Shown piece after piece: positions 54,634 to 64,000 of a stretch of DNA of 64,000 nt (the first letter of the stretch is position 1; every line of letters begins with the position of its first letter). Location of the stretch: assembly GCF_002979415.1 (NCBI RefSeq), contig NZ_PCOT01000013.1, positions 1 to 64,000 on the forward strand, read 5' to 3'. This stretch comes from Microbacterium sp. MYb72. GTDB lineage: Bacteria; Actinomycetota; Actinomycetes; Actinomycetales; Microbacteriaceae. The notes below the pieces were generated by a model. It ran no database searches. It was not told where the DNA came from and saw only the letters and a program-made list of their open reading frames with translations. The position numbers and the translations under genes are program-made.

Positions 54634-57600
54634 ATGACCTACCCGCGTTCCTCCTTCGGCCCCGCCGCCGATCAGGCTGCCTCCGTCGCACCGAGCCCCC
54701 GCTTCCCCGCCATCGAGCGCGAAGTGCTCGACTTCTGGGAGTCCGACCAGACGTTCCGCGCCTCTATCGAGCAGCGCGAGGGCGCCGACGAATGGGTCTT
54801 CTACGACGGCCCTCCGTTCGCGAACGGCCTGCCGCACTACGGCCACCTGCTCACCGGGTACGCGAAGGACGTGTTCCCGCGCTTCCAGACGATGCTCGGC
54901 AAGAAGGTCGACCGCGTCTTCGGCTGGGACACGCACGGTCTGCCGGCGGAGCTCGAGGCGATGAAGCAGCTCGGCATCACCGAGAAGAGCGAGATCGAGG
55001 ACATGGGGATCGACGTCTTCAACGCGAAGGCGAAGGACTCGGTGCTCACGTACACGCGCGAGTGGCAGGACTACGTCACGCGTCAGGCGCGATGGGTCGA
55101 CTTCGACCGCGGCTACAAGACGCTCGACCTCGGCTACATGGAGAGCGTGCTCTGGGCGTTCAAGACCCTGTACGACAAGGGTCTCGCCTACGAGGGCTAC
55201 CGCGTGCTGCCGTACTGCTGGCGCGACGAGACGCCCCTCAGCGCCCACGAGCTGCGCATGGACGACGACGTCTACAAGGACCGTCAGGACCCGTCCGTCA
55301 CGGTGTCGTTCCCGCTGATCGGCGCGGAGGCCGAGCAGCTCGACCTCGCCGGGGTGCGGGTGCTGGCCTGGACGACCACCCCGTGGACGCTCCCGACCAA
55401 CCTCGCGCTCGCCGTGGGGCCCGACATCGAGTACGTCGTCGTGCCGGCGGGGCCGAACGGCGCCTCCGAGGGCGTCGACGGTGCGCGCTACCTGCTCGCC
55501 CGCGACCTGCTCGGCGGCTACGCGAAGGACCTCGGCTACGAGGATGCCGCGGCCGCTCTGGACGCCGCGAGCGGAACCGTCAAGGGTGCGCTGCTCGGCG
55601 GTCTCCGCTACGAGCCCCTGTTCTCGTACTACGCCGACACCGAGACCTACGGCACGCAGAACGCGTGGCAGATCCTCGTCGACGACTACGTCACGACCAC
55701 CGACGGCACGGGCGTCGTGCACCAGGCGCCCGCGTACGGTGAGGACGACCAGCGGGTGGCCGAGGCCGCCGGCATCCCGACCATCCTGTCGCTCGACGAC
55801 GGAGGGCGCTTCCTCCCGAACGTCACCGACGTCGCCGGCGAGCTGTGGATGGACGCGAACACGCCGCTGATCCGTCTGCTCCGCGCCGAGCAGCGCCTGG
55901 TCCGCGAGCAGAGCTACGTGCACTCCTACCCGCACTGCTGGCGCTGCCGGAACCCTCTGATCTACAAGGCCGTCTCGAGCTGGTTCATCCGCGTCACGGA
56001 CCTCAAGGACCGGATGCTCGCGAACAACGAGCAGATCACCTGGGTGCCCGAGAACGTCAAGCACGGTCAGTTCGGAAAGTGGCTCGAAGGCGCCCGCGAC
56101 TGGTCGATCAGCCGCAACCGCTACTGGGGCTCGCCCATCCCGATCTGGAAGAGCGACGACCCGGAGTACCCCCGCGTCGACGCCTACGGTTCGCTGGAGG
56201 AGCTGGAGCGCGACTTCGGAGCGCTGCCGCGCAACCCCGAGGGCGAGATCGACCTGCACCGTCCGTACATCGACGACCTCACGCGTCCGAACCCCGACGA
56301 CCCCACCGGTACGAGCACGATGCGCCGCATCGAGGACGTCTTCGACGTGTGGTTCGACTCGGGCTCGATGCCGTACGCGCAGGTGCACTACCCGTTCGAG
56401 AACCAGGAGTGGTTCGATTCGCACGCCCCCGCCGACTTCATCGTCGAGTACATCGGGCAGACGCGCGGCTGGTTCTACGTGATGCACGTGCTGTCGACCG
56501 CGCTCTTCGACCGCCCCGCGTTCACGGGTGTCAGCTGCCACGGCATCGTGCTGGGCAGCGACGGGTACAAGATGTCGAAGTCGCTGCGCAACTACCCGGA
56601 CGTGTCGGAGGTCCTCGACCGCGACGGCTCCGACGCGATGCGCTGGTTCCTCATGTCGAGCTCCGTGCTCCGCGGCGGCAACCTCGCCGTCACCGAGGAG
56701 GGCATCCGCGCCGGCGTGCGCGAGTTCCTGCTGCCGCTGTGGAACTCCTGGTACTTCTTCGCGACCTACGCCAACGCGGCGACCGAGGGCGGCTACGAGG
56801 CGTCGTGGCGCACCGACTCGACGGATGTGCTCGACCGCTACATCCTTGCCCGCCTCGGCGATCTCGTGCGCGACGTCCGCGTCGACCTCGAGGGACTCGA
56901 CTCCACCACGGCGTCCGCTCGCCTGCGCGACTTCGCGGAGGTGCTGACCAACTGGTACATCCGCCGCTCGCGCGACCGGTTCTGGGAGGGCTCGAGCACC
57001 GAGGCGTTCGACACGCTCTACACGGTGCTCGAGACGCTGTGCCGCGTGGCGGCGCCCCTCGTGCCGCTGGTGAGCGAGCGCGTGTGGCAGGGACTCACCG
57101 GCGGGCGCAGCGTGCACCTGCAGGACTGGCCCGATGCCTCCGCGTTCCCCGCGGCCGATGAGATCCGTGATGCGATGGACGCCGTGCGTGAGCTGTCCAG
57201 CGTCGGCAACGCGCTGCGCAAGAAGGAGAAGCTGCGCGTCCGTCTGCCGCTCGCGCGGCTCACGGTCGTCTCGCCGCTCGCCGCGACGCTCGGCCAGTTC
57301 GAGGACATCCTCCGCGAGGAGCTGAACGTCAAGTCCGTGGAACTCGTGGAGCAGACCGAGACCACCGCATCCGAGTACGGCATCGACCACCGCCTCAGCG
57401 TCAACGCGCGAGCCGCCGGCCCTCGCCTGGGCAAGGACGTGCAGAAGGCGATCCAGGCCGCCCGCAGCGGCGACTGGTCGGAGACCGACGGGGTGGTGAC
57501 CGCGGGCGGCATCGCCCTCGAGCCCGCCGAGTACGAGCTCGTGCTGGAGACGACGGGGCGCCCCGAGGGCGAGGCGCTCGCGATCGTGCCGACCGGCGGC

Positions 57601-57942
57601 TTCGTGCTGCTCGACACCCGGACCACTCCCGAGCTCGAAGCCGAGGGCCTGGCGCGCGACGTCATCCGCGCCGTGCAGGAGACCCGCAAGAACGCGGGCT
57701 TCGACGTCAGCGACCGGATCCGTCTCGACCTCCGATTCGACAGCGATGCGGATGCGGATGCCGTGGCAAGCGCGTTCGAGATCGCCGATGTCGCGGGGGA
57801 GACCCTCGCGCTCCAGCACGGCGTCCACCGCGGTGGAGTCGCGCTGCCCGCCGCGGAGTTCGAGGCCGTCATCTCGACGGGCACCTACGCCAACACGGGC
57901 GACTTCACGGTCGCCGTCAGCCGGATCGGAGGAGCAGCATGA
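54634..57942 (+). CDS. ileS: Isoleucine--tRNA ligase, eukaryote-like type
   Basis: Charges tRNA-Ile. 1102 residues, longer than typical E. coli-type IleS (~940). The ATP-binding motifs read HYGH (in [15 protein letters not shown]) and [11 protein letters not shown], as in the eukaryotic/archaeal-like IleS2 group rather than HLGH and KMSKSLGN. That group is generally little affected by mupirocin (known for the family; not tested here). Editing domain at about residues 190-400; long C-terminal region replaces the bacterial zinc finger. ATG at 54634 follows the T-box; folC overlaps by ATGA. Confidence 0.97.
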   Translation: MTYPRSSFGPAADQAASVAPSPRFPAIEREVLDFWESDQTFRASIEQREGADEWVFYDGPPFANGLPHYGHLLTGYAKDVFPRFQTMLGKKVDRVFGWDTHGLPAELEAMKQLGITEKSEIEDMGIDVFNAKAKDSVLTYTREWQDYVTRQARWVDFDRGYKTLDLGYMESVLWAFKTLYDKGLAYEGYRVLPYCWRDETPLSAHELRMDDDVYKDRQDPSVTVSFPLIGAEAEQLDLAGVRVLAWTTTPWTLPTNLALAVGPDIEYVVVPAGPNGASEGVDGARYLLARDLLGGYAKDLGYEDAAAALDAASGTVKGALLGGLRYEPLFSYYADTETYGTQNAWQILVDDYVTTTDGTGVVHQAPAYGEDDQRVAEAAGIPTILSLDDGGRFLPNVTDVAGELWMDANTPLIRLLRAEQRLVREQSYVHSYPHCWRCRNPLIYKAVSSWFIRVTDLKDRMLANNEQITWVPENVKHGQFGKWLEGARDWSISRNRYWGSPIPIWKSDDPEYPRVDAYGSLEELERDFGALPRNPEGEIDLHRPYIDDLTRPNPDDPTGTSTMRRIEDVFDVWFDSGSMPYAQVHYPFENQEWFDSHAPADFIVEYIGQTRGWFYVMHVLSTALFDRPAFTGVSCHGIVLGSDGYKMSKSLRNYPDVSEVLDRDGSDAMRWFLMSSSVLRGGNLAVTEEGIRAGVREFLLPLWNSWYFFATYANAATEGGYEASWRTDSTDVLDRYILARLGDLVRDVRVDLEGLDSTTASARLRDFAEVLTNWYIRRSRDRFWEGSSTEAFDTLYTVLETLCRVAAPLVPLVSERVWQGLTGGRSVHLQDWPDASAFPAADEIRDAMDAVRELSSVGNALRKKEKLRVRLPLARLTVVSPLAATLGQFEDILREELNVKSVELVEQTETTASEYGIDHRLSVNARAAGPRLGKDVQKAIQAARSGDWSETDGVVTAGGIALEPAEYELVLETTGRPEGEALAIVPTGGFVLLDTRTTPELEAEGLARDVIRAVQETRKNAGFDVSDRIRLDLRFDSDADADAVASAFEIADVAGETLALQHGVHRGGVALPAAEFEAVISTGTYANTGDFTVAVSRIGGAA

Positions 57943-59291
57943 GCGCGCGCGAGCGGGCGGATGCCGTCTACGAGGCTCTGCTGAGCCGGGCGGGGGAGCG
58001 CTGGGTGCAGCCGCGCAAGGAGCGCGTCGCCCGCATCCTCGCCTTCCTCGACGACCCGCAGAAGACGTACCGGGTCGTGCACATCACGGGCACGAACGGC
58101 AAGACGTCGACCGCGCGGATGATCGAGAGCCTGCTGCGGGCGCACGACCTGCGCACCGGACTGTTCACGAGCCCGCATCTGGAGCGCTTCACCGAGCGCA
58201 TCATGATCGACGGCGAACCGATCTCCGACGAGGCCGTCGCCGACGCCTGGGACGAGATCGAGCCCTTCGTCGGGATCGTCGACGCCGAGCTGGAGGCCGC
58301 GGGCGATGCGCCGCTGACGTTCTTCGAGCTGCTCACCGTGCTCGCCTTCGTGGCCGTGGCGGATGCTCCGGTCGACGTGCTCGTGCTGGAGGTCGGCATG
58401 GGGGGCGAGTGGGACTCGACGAACACCGCCGACGGCGACGTCGCGGTGTTCGCGCCGATCGACATCGACCACGCCGACCGCCTGGGAGACACGATCGCCG
58501 CGATCGCCCAGGTGAAGGCGGGGATCATCAAGGAGGGCGCAGCGGTGGTCTCCGCGCAGCAGCCCGCCGAGGCGGCCGAGGTCCTCCGTCGGGTCGCCGC
58601 TGAGAAGAACGCGGACATCTCGTTCGAGGGCGAGGAGTTCGGACTCACCGAACAGAAGCTCGCCGTCGGCGGGCAGCTGCTGACGATCCGCGGGCTCGCG
58701 GGGGAGTACGCCGAGGAGTACCTGCCCCTCTACGGGGCTCACCAGGGCCACAACGCCGCCCTGGCCGTCGCGGCCGTGGAGTCGCTCATCGGGGGCGGCG
58801 CCAAGCCGATCGCGTCAGACGTGGTCACCGACGGCCTGCAGTCCGCGACCTCTCCCGGCCGCCTGCAGCTGCTCGGCATCGCTCCGACCGTGATCGTCGA
58901 TGCCGCGCACAACCCGCACGGCGCCGCCGCCCTCGCGCAGGCGCTGGATGACAGCTTCGACTTCGACGAGTGGGGTGTCGTGCTCGGCGTCCTCGCCGAC
59001 AAGGACGCCGCAGGGATCGTGGCGAAGCTCGCCCCGGTCGCCGCGCACGTCTTCGCGACCGCTCCCGAGTCCGATCGCGCCAGCGACGCCGACGCGATCG
59101 CGGACCTCGTCGAGCAGACGGGGCACCGTGCCACCGTGCATCCGACCCTCGCCGAGGCCGCCGACGCGGCTCGCGAGTGGGCGGCCTCGTCGGATCGGCG
59201 CGCCGTCGTGATCGCGGGCTCCGTGGTGCTCGCGGGTGAGGCGATCGCCCTCGCCGAGGAGGAGGACTGGAAGTCGGGGTGGCGCGCGTGA
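57939..59291 (+). CDS. folC: Folylpolyglutamate synthase / dihydrofolate synthase
   Basis: Adds glutamate to dihydropteroate and to folates. 450 residues of the Mur-ligase fold: ATP loop [38 protein letters not shown], and the C-terminal domain [15 protein letters not shown]. Start ATG overlaps the ileS stop, and the stop overlaps the DUF4233 GTG; the ileS-folC-DUF4233-ndk order is a conserved actinobacterial arrangement. Confidence 0.96.
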   Translation: MSARERADAVYEALLSRAGERWVQPRKERVARILAFLDDPQKTYRVVHITGTNGKTSTARMIESLLRAHDLRTGLFTSPHLERFTERIMIDGEPISDEAVADAWDEIEPFVGIVDAELEAAGDAPLTFFELLTVLAFVAVADAPVDVLVLEVGMGGEWDSTNTADGDVAVFAPIDIDHADRLGDTIAAIAQVKAGIIKEGAAVVSAQQPAEAAEVLRRVAAEKNADISFEGEEFGLTEQKLAVGGQLLTIRGLAGEYAEEYLPLYGAHQGHNAALAVAAVESLIGGGAKPIASDVVTDGLQSATSPGRLQLLGIAPTVIVDAAHNPHGAAALAQALDDSFDFDEWGVVLGVLADKDAAGIVAKLAPVAAHVFATAPESDRASDADAIADLVEQTGHRATVHPTLAEAADAAREWAASSDRRAVVIAGSVVLAGEAIALAEEEDWKSGWRA

Positions 59292-59719
59292 GCGCGGCAT
59301 CCGCTCCCGCGCGCTCTCCTCGACCTCCGCGCACCCTCGTGCAGAAGCTGGCGCCGGTTGTGCTCGGCTTCGAGTCGATCGTCGTGTTCCTCGCCGGACT
59401 CACGGTGTTCGGGTTGAAGGCGCTCCCCGACGGCGTCGAGCCGTGGTGGGGGATCGTCGGCGGCGGCATCGTCGCTCTCGCCTGCATCGCCGTGGCCGGC
59501 ATGATCACCCGTCCGTGGGCGATCACCGCGGGCTGGGTGATCCAGGCGGTCATCGCGCTCTCCGCGGTCCTCGTGCCCGCCATCCTGCTCGTCGTCGTGA
59601 TTTTCGGCGGCATGTGGGCGTATGCGACGATCGTGGGGGCGCGCGTGGACGCACGACGTCCCTCCGACCCGCAGAACTCGACTCAGACCACGCAGACCTC
59701 AGACACAGAGAGTGAATGA
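59288..59719 (+). CDS. DUF4233 membrane protein
   Basis: 143 residues with four hydrophobic helices (about residues 22-40, 52-72, 75-95, 98-118), matching the uncharacterised DUF4233 family always found between folC and ndk. Function unknown. GTG start at 59288 overlaps the folC stop (GTGA). C-terminal tail is polar (Thr/Gln/Ser). ndk starts one base after its stop. Confidence 0.85.
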   Translation: MSAASAPARSPRPPRTLVQKLAPVVLGFESIVVFLAGLTVFGLKALPDGVEPWWGIVGGGIVALACIAVAGMITRPWAITAGWVIQAVIALSAVLVPAILLVVVIFGGMWAYATIVGARVDARRPSDPQNSTQTTQTSDTESE

Positions 59720-59720
59720 C

Positions 59721-60137
59721 ATGGCCACCGAAGAAACCCTCGTCCTCGTCAAGCCGGACGGCGTCGCCCGCGGCCTCACCGGAGCGATCCTGGCGCGCAT
59801 CGAGGCGAAGGGCTACGCCCTCGTCGACATCCGTCTCGTCGACCCCGACCGCGACCTCCTCGCCGCGCACTACGCCGAGCACGAGGGCAAGCCGTTCTAC
59901 GAGCCGCTGCTCGAGTTCATGCTCTCCGGTCCGTCGGTGGCGATCCGTCTCGCGGGCAACCGCGTGATCGAGGGCTTCCGTTCCCTCGCGGGCACCACCG
60001 ACCCGACCACGGCGGCCCCCGGGACGATCCGCGGCGACTTCGGCCGCGACTGGGGCCTCAAGGTGCAGCAGAACCTCGTGCACGGCTCGGACAGCCCCGA
60101 GTCCGCCGCCCGCGAGCTCGGCATCTGGTTCGACTGA
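59721..60137 (+). CDS. ndk: Nucleoside-diphosphate kinase
   Basis: Balances nucleoside triphosphate pools by phosphate transfer through a His. 138 residues: ETLVLVKPDGVARG at the start, GTIRGDFGRDW, and the phosphorylated His in NLVHGSDSPESA. GAGAGTGA lies just before the ATG. Last gene of the ileS operon; a strong terminator follows. Confidence 0.97.
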   Translation: MATEETLVLVKPDGVARGLTGAILARIEAKGYALVDIRLVDPDRDLLAAHYAEHEGKPFYEPLLEFMLSGPSVAIRLAGNRVIEGFRSLAGTTDPTTAAPGTIRGDFGRDWGLKVQQNLVHGSDSPESAARELGIWFD

Positions 60138-60157
60138 GCCCGCCCTCCGCAACGAGA

Positions 60158-60192
60158 GAGCCCTCCCGCATCTTCGCGATGCGGGAGGGCTC
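60158..60192. terminator. Terminator between ndk and convergent VKOR gene
   Basis: 15-bp perfect stem GAGCCCTCCCGCATC with a TTCGC loop. Convergent position suggests bidirectional use. Confidence 0.87.
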
Positions 60193-60211
60193 CTTCGTCT
60201 CCGTACGAGGT

Positions 60212-60823
60212 TCAGAAGATGATGCGGATCATCTCGCCGATGAAGTCGATGCCCTTGAGCTGAGCCATGGCGATGATGATCGCGTAGGCCACGATCGCGG
60301 CCAGCGGGACCCACGCCATGAGGCTCCCCGCGCGCTCCTGGACCTTCTCGTTCCGGGTGAAGGTGCCGTTGCGGGTGAGATGCAGCATCGTCGCGAAGAA
60401 GGTGGGGATGGTCACGGCCCAGGTCACCATGCACCACGGGCAGAGGACGACGAGGTCGTAGATGCTCTGCGAGATCAGCCAGCAGACGAACCCGAAGGCG
60501 AAGGTGATGCCGGCGCCGAAGATCGCCCAGAACCACCGGGGGAAGCGCGCTCCGGCGAGAACGGCCACACCGATCACGAGGGGCGCCATCCAGCCGGTGA
60601 GGCCGAGGATCGGGTTCGGGAAGCCGAAGACCGATCCCTGCCAGGAGAGGAGGTTCTTGCCGCACTGGATGAACGGGCTGATATCGCAGCTGAGACTCGC
60701 CTCGGGGTTCTCCATGATCACGAACTTCTCGATCGTGAGCTGGAACGCGGCGAACCAGCCCACCACACTCGCGACGATCAACCAGATTCCGTAGCCGATG
60801 GGGCGGGTGCGCTGCTCGCTCAT
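60212..60823 (-). CDS. Vitamin K epoxide reductase family protein
   Basis: 203-residue integral membrane thiol oxidoreductase, about five helices. Bacterial VKOR reoxidises a DsbA-like partner using menaquinone, driving disulfide formation in exported proteins. The active-site CXXC is seen in VVLCPWCMVTW and the loop cysteine pair in SCDISPFIQC; a conserved Ser/Thr region SWQGSVFGFPNP is present. ATG at 60823; GATAAT ends 6 nt before it, so probably leaderless. No thioredoxin domain is fused. Confidence 0.93.
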   Translation of the reverse strand: MSEQRTRPIGYGIWLIVASVVGWFAAFQLTIEKFVIMENPEASLSCDISPFIQCGKNLLSWQGSVFGFPNPILGLTGWMAPLVIGVAVLAGARFPRWFWAIFGAGITFAFGFVCWLISQSIYDLVVLCPWCMVTWAVTIPTFFATMLHLTRNGTFTRNEKVQERAGSLMAWVPLAAIVAYAIIIAMAQLKGIDFIGEMIRIIF

Positions 60824-60829
60824 ATGTGG

Positions 60830-60835
60830 ATTATC
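60830..60835 (-). promoter_or_regulatory. -10 box of VKOR gene, leaderless
   Basis: GATAAT on the minus strand, 6 nt before the ATG at 60823; five of six bases match TATAAT. Confidence 0.55.
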
Positions 60836-60915
60836 ACAGCGATTGCTATGCGCCCGACGAGAACGCGCCAGCGGCGCGCGAGGAGGTGGATGCCGCGAAC
60901 ACGCCCACATGGTGC

Positions 60916-60921
60916 GATAAT
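60916..60921 (+). promoter_or_regulatory. Probable -10 box of rne
   Basis: GATAAT in GTGCGATAATGGCC, 179 nt upstream of the rne ATG. It implies a long structured leader, as for rne in other bacteria. Confidence 0.45.
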
Positions 60922-61031
60922 GGCCTGTGATGCACCGCTCGGCACACGCCGTGGCACGCATCGACGCAGACTTCGGGGCCGTATGCCCCACGTGATCAGA
61001 GCCGTGAGCCGGTCACACACCGAGTGAGTTC

Positions 61032-61078
61032 GCGGCACCTGCGGGTGCCGCATGAGATTTCGCGAGGCACCGGGTGCC
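61032..61078 (+). promoter_or_regulatory. Tandem hairpins in rne leader
   Basis: Two similar hairpins: GCGGCACC-TGCG-GGTGCCGC (61032-61051) and GGCAC-CGG-GTGCC (61066-61078), just before the GCGAGGAG ribosome-binding site of rne. E. coli RNase E autoregulates through a leader hairpin; a similar role here is a guess. Confidence 0.45.
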
Positions 61079-61100
61079 GCGCGCGAGGAGTTCGCCAGAG

Positions 61101-63674
61101 ATGGCCGATGAGACCAATGACTACGACGCCCCTACCCTCGACTTCTCTGCGGATGCTGACGCACCCGCAGAGGTAGTCGTCGACGCTGCGGAGGACGCTG
61201 AATCCTCCGAGGCGACCGACGCCCCCGAGGTCGACGCCCCCGCCGATGCGGCCGAGGCAGACGCCCCCGAGGGGGATGCCCCGATCGCCGGCACTCCGGA
61301 GCCCGACACTGCCGAGGCCCCAGAGGGTGACGCTCCTGAGGCGGCTGACGCCTCCGAGGCCGACGCCCCGGCCGCTGACGCCCCCCGCTCGTCGAGCGAG
61401 GACGGCGGAGCCGACCGAGACGAGACGCCCGCTGCGACGGACGAGCCCGGTGCTCCGGCATCCGCTGCCGCCGACGCGGCAGACGCCCAGCCCGCCGCCG
61501 TGGAGTCCGCACCCGTCGAGGAGCCGTCTGTTCCCGCCGCGGAGCCGAAGGCCGAAGCGCCTGTCACGGTGGAGGAGCCCGCTGCTCCCGCGCCGGTGAC
61601 CGCGGTGTCGCTCGGCCTGCTGCCCGAGGTGTTCGTCTCGCAGGTGTCCACGCAGCTGCACTTCTACGCTCCCGAGTTCGTTCCGCTCCCGGCACGCCCC
61701 GGTCGCGTCTTCGACCGCATCGCCGAGCGCGACCCGCAGCGCGAGCCTGAGGAGTCGGCATCCGCACGAGGACGCCGTCGCCGCCGTGGAGGCTCCGAGG
61801 GCGATGACGAGCGGTCCGAGCCCCGTCAGCCGCGCCAGCGCGTCGTCGAGTACATCACCGAGCCGAAGGCGATCAAGGGATCGACCCGCCTGGAGGCGAA
61901 GAAGCAGCGCCGCCGCGACGGTCGCGATGCCGGTCGCCGCCGTCCCGTCGTGACCGAGGCCGAGTTCCTCGCTCGCCGCGAGTCCGTCGACCGCAAGATG
62001 GTCGTCCGCTCCAAGAACGGCCGCACCCAGATCGGCGTCCTCGAAGACGGCGTGCTCGTCGAGCACTACGTCGCCCGCAACCAGGACGCGTCGCTGATCG
62101 GCAACGTCTACCTCGGCCGCGTGCAGAACGTGCTCCCGAGCATGGAGGCCGCCTTCGTCGACATCGGCCGCGGCCGCAACGCCGTGCTGTACTCCGGCGA
62201 GGTCGACTGGGACGGCGTCGAGACCGGCAACCAGCCCCGCCGCATCGAGCTCGCGCTCAAGCCCGGCGACCGCGTGCTCGTCCAGGTCACGAAGGACCCG
62301 GTCGGCCACAAGGGCGCCCGCCTCACCAGCCAGATCTCGCTCCCCGGCCGGTACCTCGTGTACGTGCCCGGCGGATCGATGAACGGCATCAGCCGCAAGC
62401 TGCCCGACAACGAGCGCGCGCGACTCAAGCGCATCCTCAAGGAGGTGCTCCCCGAGTCCTCCGGCGTGATCGTCCGCACGGCGGCAGAGGGCGCCACCGA
62501 GGAGCAGCTGACGCGCGACGTGCAGCGCCTCACGACCCAGTGGGAGCACATCCAGAAGCAGGTGGAGAACCAGCAGGCTCCCGCGCTGCTGCACGCCGAG
62601 CCGGATCTGCTCGTCAAGATCGTCCGCGACGTCTTCAACGAGGACTTCACGAAGATGCTGATCCAGGGCGACGAGTCGCAGCGCACCATCCGCGCCTACC
62701 TGGAGAGCGTCGCCCCCGACCTGCTCGAGCGTGTGGAGTCGTACGAGGACGAGACCGACCCGTTCGACGCGTTCCGTATCACGGAGCAGATCGAGAAGGC
62801 CCTCGACCGCAAGGTCTGGCTGCCCTCCGGCGGCTCCCTCGTGATCGACCGCACCGAGGCCATGACGGTCGTCGACGTCAACACCGGAAAGTTCGTCGGC
62901 TCCGGGGGAAACCTCGAGGAGACCGTCACCAAGAACAACCTGGAGGCGGCAGAGGAGATCGTCCGCCAGCTGCGACTGCGCGACATCGGCGGCATCATCG
63001 TCGTCGACTTCATCGACATGGTGCTGGAGTCGAACCGCGACCTCGTGCTGCGCCGTCTCATCGAGTGCCTCAGCCGGGACCGCACGAAGCACCAGGTCGC
63101 CGAGGTCACCTCGCTCGGCCTCGTGCAGATGACCCGCAAGAAGCTCGGCCTCGGCCTCCTGGAGACCTTCAGCGAGGCGTGCGAGGTCTGCGCCGGCCGC
63201 GGTGTCATCGTGCACCACGACCCCGTCGTGAAGCACCGAGCGCCGTCGAACGGGAACGGACAGCAGAACCGTCGCCAGCGCGGCAACTCCGCGCCGGCCC
63301 AGAGCGCGCCGCCGGCCCCGAACGTGACGCACAGCATCCCCGAGGGCGCGAAGTCGGCCCTCGCGCAGATCGCCGCATCGACGCTCGCCCCGAACGCGGA
63401 GGGGGCGACGGATGCCGCCGCGCCTGCCGTCGAGCAGACCGCGGCGCAGGAGCGTCCGAAGAAGGCCCGCAAGAAGCGCGGGTCCGATCGGAAGGCGCCG
63501 AAGTCGCCCGCCGAGCAGCTGCTCGATTCGGTGCTGGACGCCCTTCCCGAGCCGAAGGCGCCCGGTCAGGGCCGCGGCCGTCGTCGGGTGACCACGGCGG
63601 CTCTCACGGGCACGCCCGTATCGGTGAACTCCGAGTCGTCAGCTCCGGTCGCGGGCGGGGACGCGCAGTCCTGA
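61101..63674 (+). CDS. rne: Ribonuclease E/G family endoribonuclease
   Basis: Main endonuclease of mRNA decay and rRNA processing. 857 residues: a 170-residue N-terminal Ala/Glu/Asp/Pro-rich disordered region with repeats such as EADAPEGDAP, an Arg-rich stretch, S1 domain (about 320-400, LIGNVYLGRVQNVLPSMEAAFVDIGRGRNA spans it), RNase H-like and DNase I-like catalytic core with VVDVNTGKFVGSGGN and VVDFIDM, zinc-link CEVCAGRG, and a basic C-terminal tail (KKARKKRG). The N-terminal extension is typical of actinobacterial enzymes. rplU-rpmA normally follow. Confidence 0.95.
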   Translation: MADETNDYDAPTLDFSADADAPAEVVVDAAEDAESSEATDAPEVDAPADAAEADAPEGDAPIAGTPEPDTAEAPEGDAPEAADASEADAPAADAPRSSSEDGGADRDETPAATDEPGAPASAAADAADAQPAAVESAPVEEPSVPAAEPKAEAPVTVEEPAAPAPVTAVSLGLLPEVFVSQVSTQLHFYAPEFVPLPARPGRVFDRIAERDPQREPEESASARGRRRRRGGSEGDDERSEPRQPRQRVVEYITEPKAIKGSTRLEAKKQRRRDGRDAGRRRPVVTEAEFLARRESVDRKMVVRSKNGRTQIGVLEDGVLVEHYVARNQDASLIGNVYLGRVQNVLPSMEAAFVDIGRGRNAVLYSGEVDWDGVETGNQPRRIELALKPGDRVLVQVTKDPVGHKGARLTSQISLPGRYLVYVPGGSMNGISRKLPDNERARLKRILKEVLPESSGVIVRTAAEGATEEQLTRDVQRLTTQWEHIQKQVENQQAPALLHAEPDLLVKIVRDVFNEDFTKMLIQGDESQRTIRAYLESVAPDLLERVESYEDETDPFDAFRITEQIEKALDRKVWLPSGGSLVIDRTEAMTVVDVNTGKFVGSGGNLEETVTKNNLEAAEEIVRQLRLRDIGGIIVVDFIDMVLESNRDLVLRRLIECLSRDRTKHQVAEVTSLGLVQMTRKKLGLGLLETFSEACEVCAGRGVIVHHDPVVKHRAPSNGNGQQNRRQRGNSAPAQSAPPAPNVTHSIPEGAKSALAQIAASTLAPNAEGATDAAAPAVEQTAAQERPKKARKKRGSDRKAPKSPAEQLLDSVLDALPEPKAPGQGRGRRRVTTAALTGTPVSVNSESSAPVAGGDAQS

Positions 63675-63905
63675 GGCGATCAGCCTGCGCACCAGCTCCT
63701 TGCCGCCGACGTGCTGAGCGCCGGCGGCGATGAGCCGGGGGATCATGTCCTCCGGCACGTCGTAGTGGTCGAGGTCGAAAGCGCGCTCCGGCACGCTCAG
63801 AGACCTCGCGAAGGCGTGCAGCTCGTCCAGGCTCTCATCGCTCACGAGATGCGCCCACAGGCGCCCGTGCGCGGGCCAGAGCGGATCATCGACGAGCACG
63901 GTCAT
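63639..63905 (-). CDS. DUF4031 domain-containing protein
   Basis: 88 residues of the DUF4031 family: the opening MTVLVDDPLWPAHGRLWAHL and SLDELHAFARSLSVPERAFD match. Function unknown. Its 3' end overlaps the rne 3' end by 36 nt in the convergent orientation. A TAGGCT box (63912-63917) ends 6 nt before the ATG, predicting a leaderless mRNA. Confidence 0.85.
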   Translation of the reverse strand: MTVLVDDPLWPAHGRLWAHLVSDESLDELHAFARSLSVPERAFDLDHYDVPEDMIPRLIAAGAQHVGGKELVRRLIASGLRVPARDRS

Positions 63906-63911
63906 GCTGTC

Positions 63912-63917
63912 AGCCTA
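63912..63917 (-). promoter_or_regulatory. -10 box of DUF4031 gene, leaderless
   Basis: TAGGCT on the minus strand, 6 nt before the ATG at 63905. Confidence 0.5.
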
Positions 63918-63943
63918 CGACCGGACACACCCCGCAGGACGTT

Positions 63944-63972
63944 TTGCGACACCGCCCGGCATCCGGTAAAGT
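63944..63972 (+). promoter_or_regulatory. Strong sigma-A-type promoter at window edge
   Basis: TTGCGA (63944-63949), 17-nt spacer, TAAAGT (63967-63972). In actinobacteria rplU-rpmA usually follow rne, so this probably drives ribosomal protein L21/L27 genes beyond the edge. The remaining 28 nt contain no start that can be judged. Confidence 0.65.
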
Positions 63973-64000
63973 AGTCCCTTGGTGCGTATGCCGCCCCGTC

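Noticed and set aside
54619..57828. Open frame of about 1069 codons antisense to ileS
   Set aside because: Runs opposite an intact synthetase, no recognisable motif, typical shadow composition.

Overview
The window looks like chromosomal backbone of a high-GC actinobacterium of the Microbacteriaceae, most probably Microbacterium. This rests on GC-rich codon use, the ctaE-qcrCAB respiratory cluster, PDWY-type cytochrome b, RbpA, WhiA, the ClpP1/ClpP2 pair, a T-box in front of an eukaryote-like IleS, and the very frequent word GGATGCC/GGCATCC. No insertion sequence, phage, CRISPR array, toxin-antitoxin pair or recognisable defence island is visible; the two tRNA genes are intact and show no integration scar.

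Layout. 1-4.4 kb (minus): cytochrome bc1 complex plus oxidase subunit III (ctaE-qcrC-qcrA-qcrB). 4.6-8.4 kb: trpD, a PHP hydrolase, a 5'-3' exonuclease and a duplicated-domain lipoprotein. 8.6-12.8 kb: rpsA, coaE, an MFS exporter and a GNAT enzyme. 12.8-23.5 kb: a DUF4126 membrane protein, uvrB, a TfoX-like protein, a zinc-ribbon protein/MarR divergent pair, uvrA, uvrC, rapZ, whiA. 23.7-28.1 kb: sodA, gap-pgk-tpiA, secG-rbpA. 28.2-31.8 kb: a membrane-anchored HEVGH metallopeptidase, tRNA-Gly(TCC), tRNA-Pro(TGG), tig and a TPR protein. 31.9-39 kb: clpP1-clpP2, then a deoxyribose-phosphate cassette (SorC regulator, deoC, aldehyde dehydrogenase, half-length dehydrogenase), then clpX. 39-45.7 kb: a GyrI-like protein, peptidyl-dipeptidase and LysR gene divergent from tdh-kbl (threonine to glycine), then a small winged-helix regulator operon. 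45.8-54.3 kb: valS, a peptide-type ABC importer and a pentapeptide-repeat protein. 54.4-60.1 kb: T-box, ileS, folC, DUF4233, ndk. 60.2-64 kb: a VKOR protein, rne, DUF4031, and a strong promoter at the edge that probably drives rplU.

How genes work together. Three functional blocks stand out: menaquinol-to-oxygen electron transfer; nucleotide excision repair (uvrA, uvrB, uvrC within 8.1 kb); and protein quality control (trigger factor, ClpP1P2, ClpX). The deo cassette is wedged into the third. Tight ATGA/GTGA overlaps mark the operons, and clear GC-rich hairpins separate them.

What is unusual is mainly regulatory. At least eleven genes show a TAnnnT-type -10 box exactly 6-7 nt before the start codon, so they are probably leaderless. 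A perfectly symmetric array of four TTGCAAAG half-sites overlaps the promoter of the winged-helix regulator at 44887. A 14-bp palindrome precedes the SorC regulator. A 45-bp gap carries two interlocked divergent promoters with TTAGT/ACTAA operators for the MarR/zinc-ribbon pair. I found no clear candidate for a wholly new multi-gene system; the half-length aldehyde dehydrogenase beside a full one, the uncharacterised small proteins and the membrane metallopeptidase are the least explained genes.
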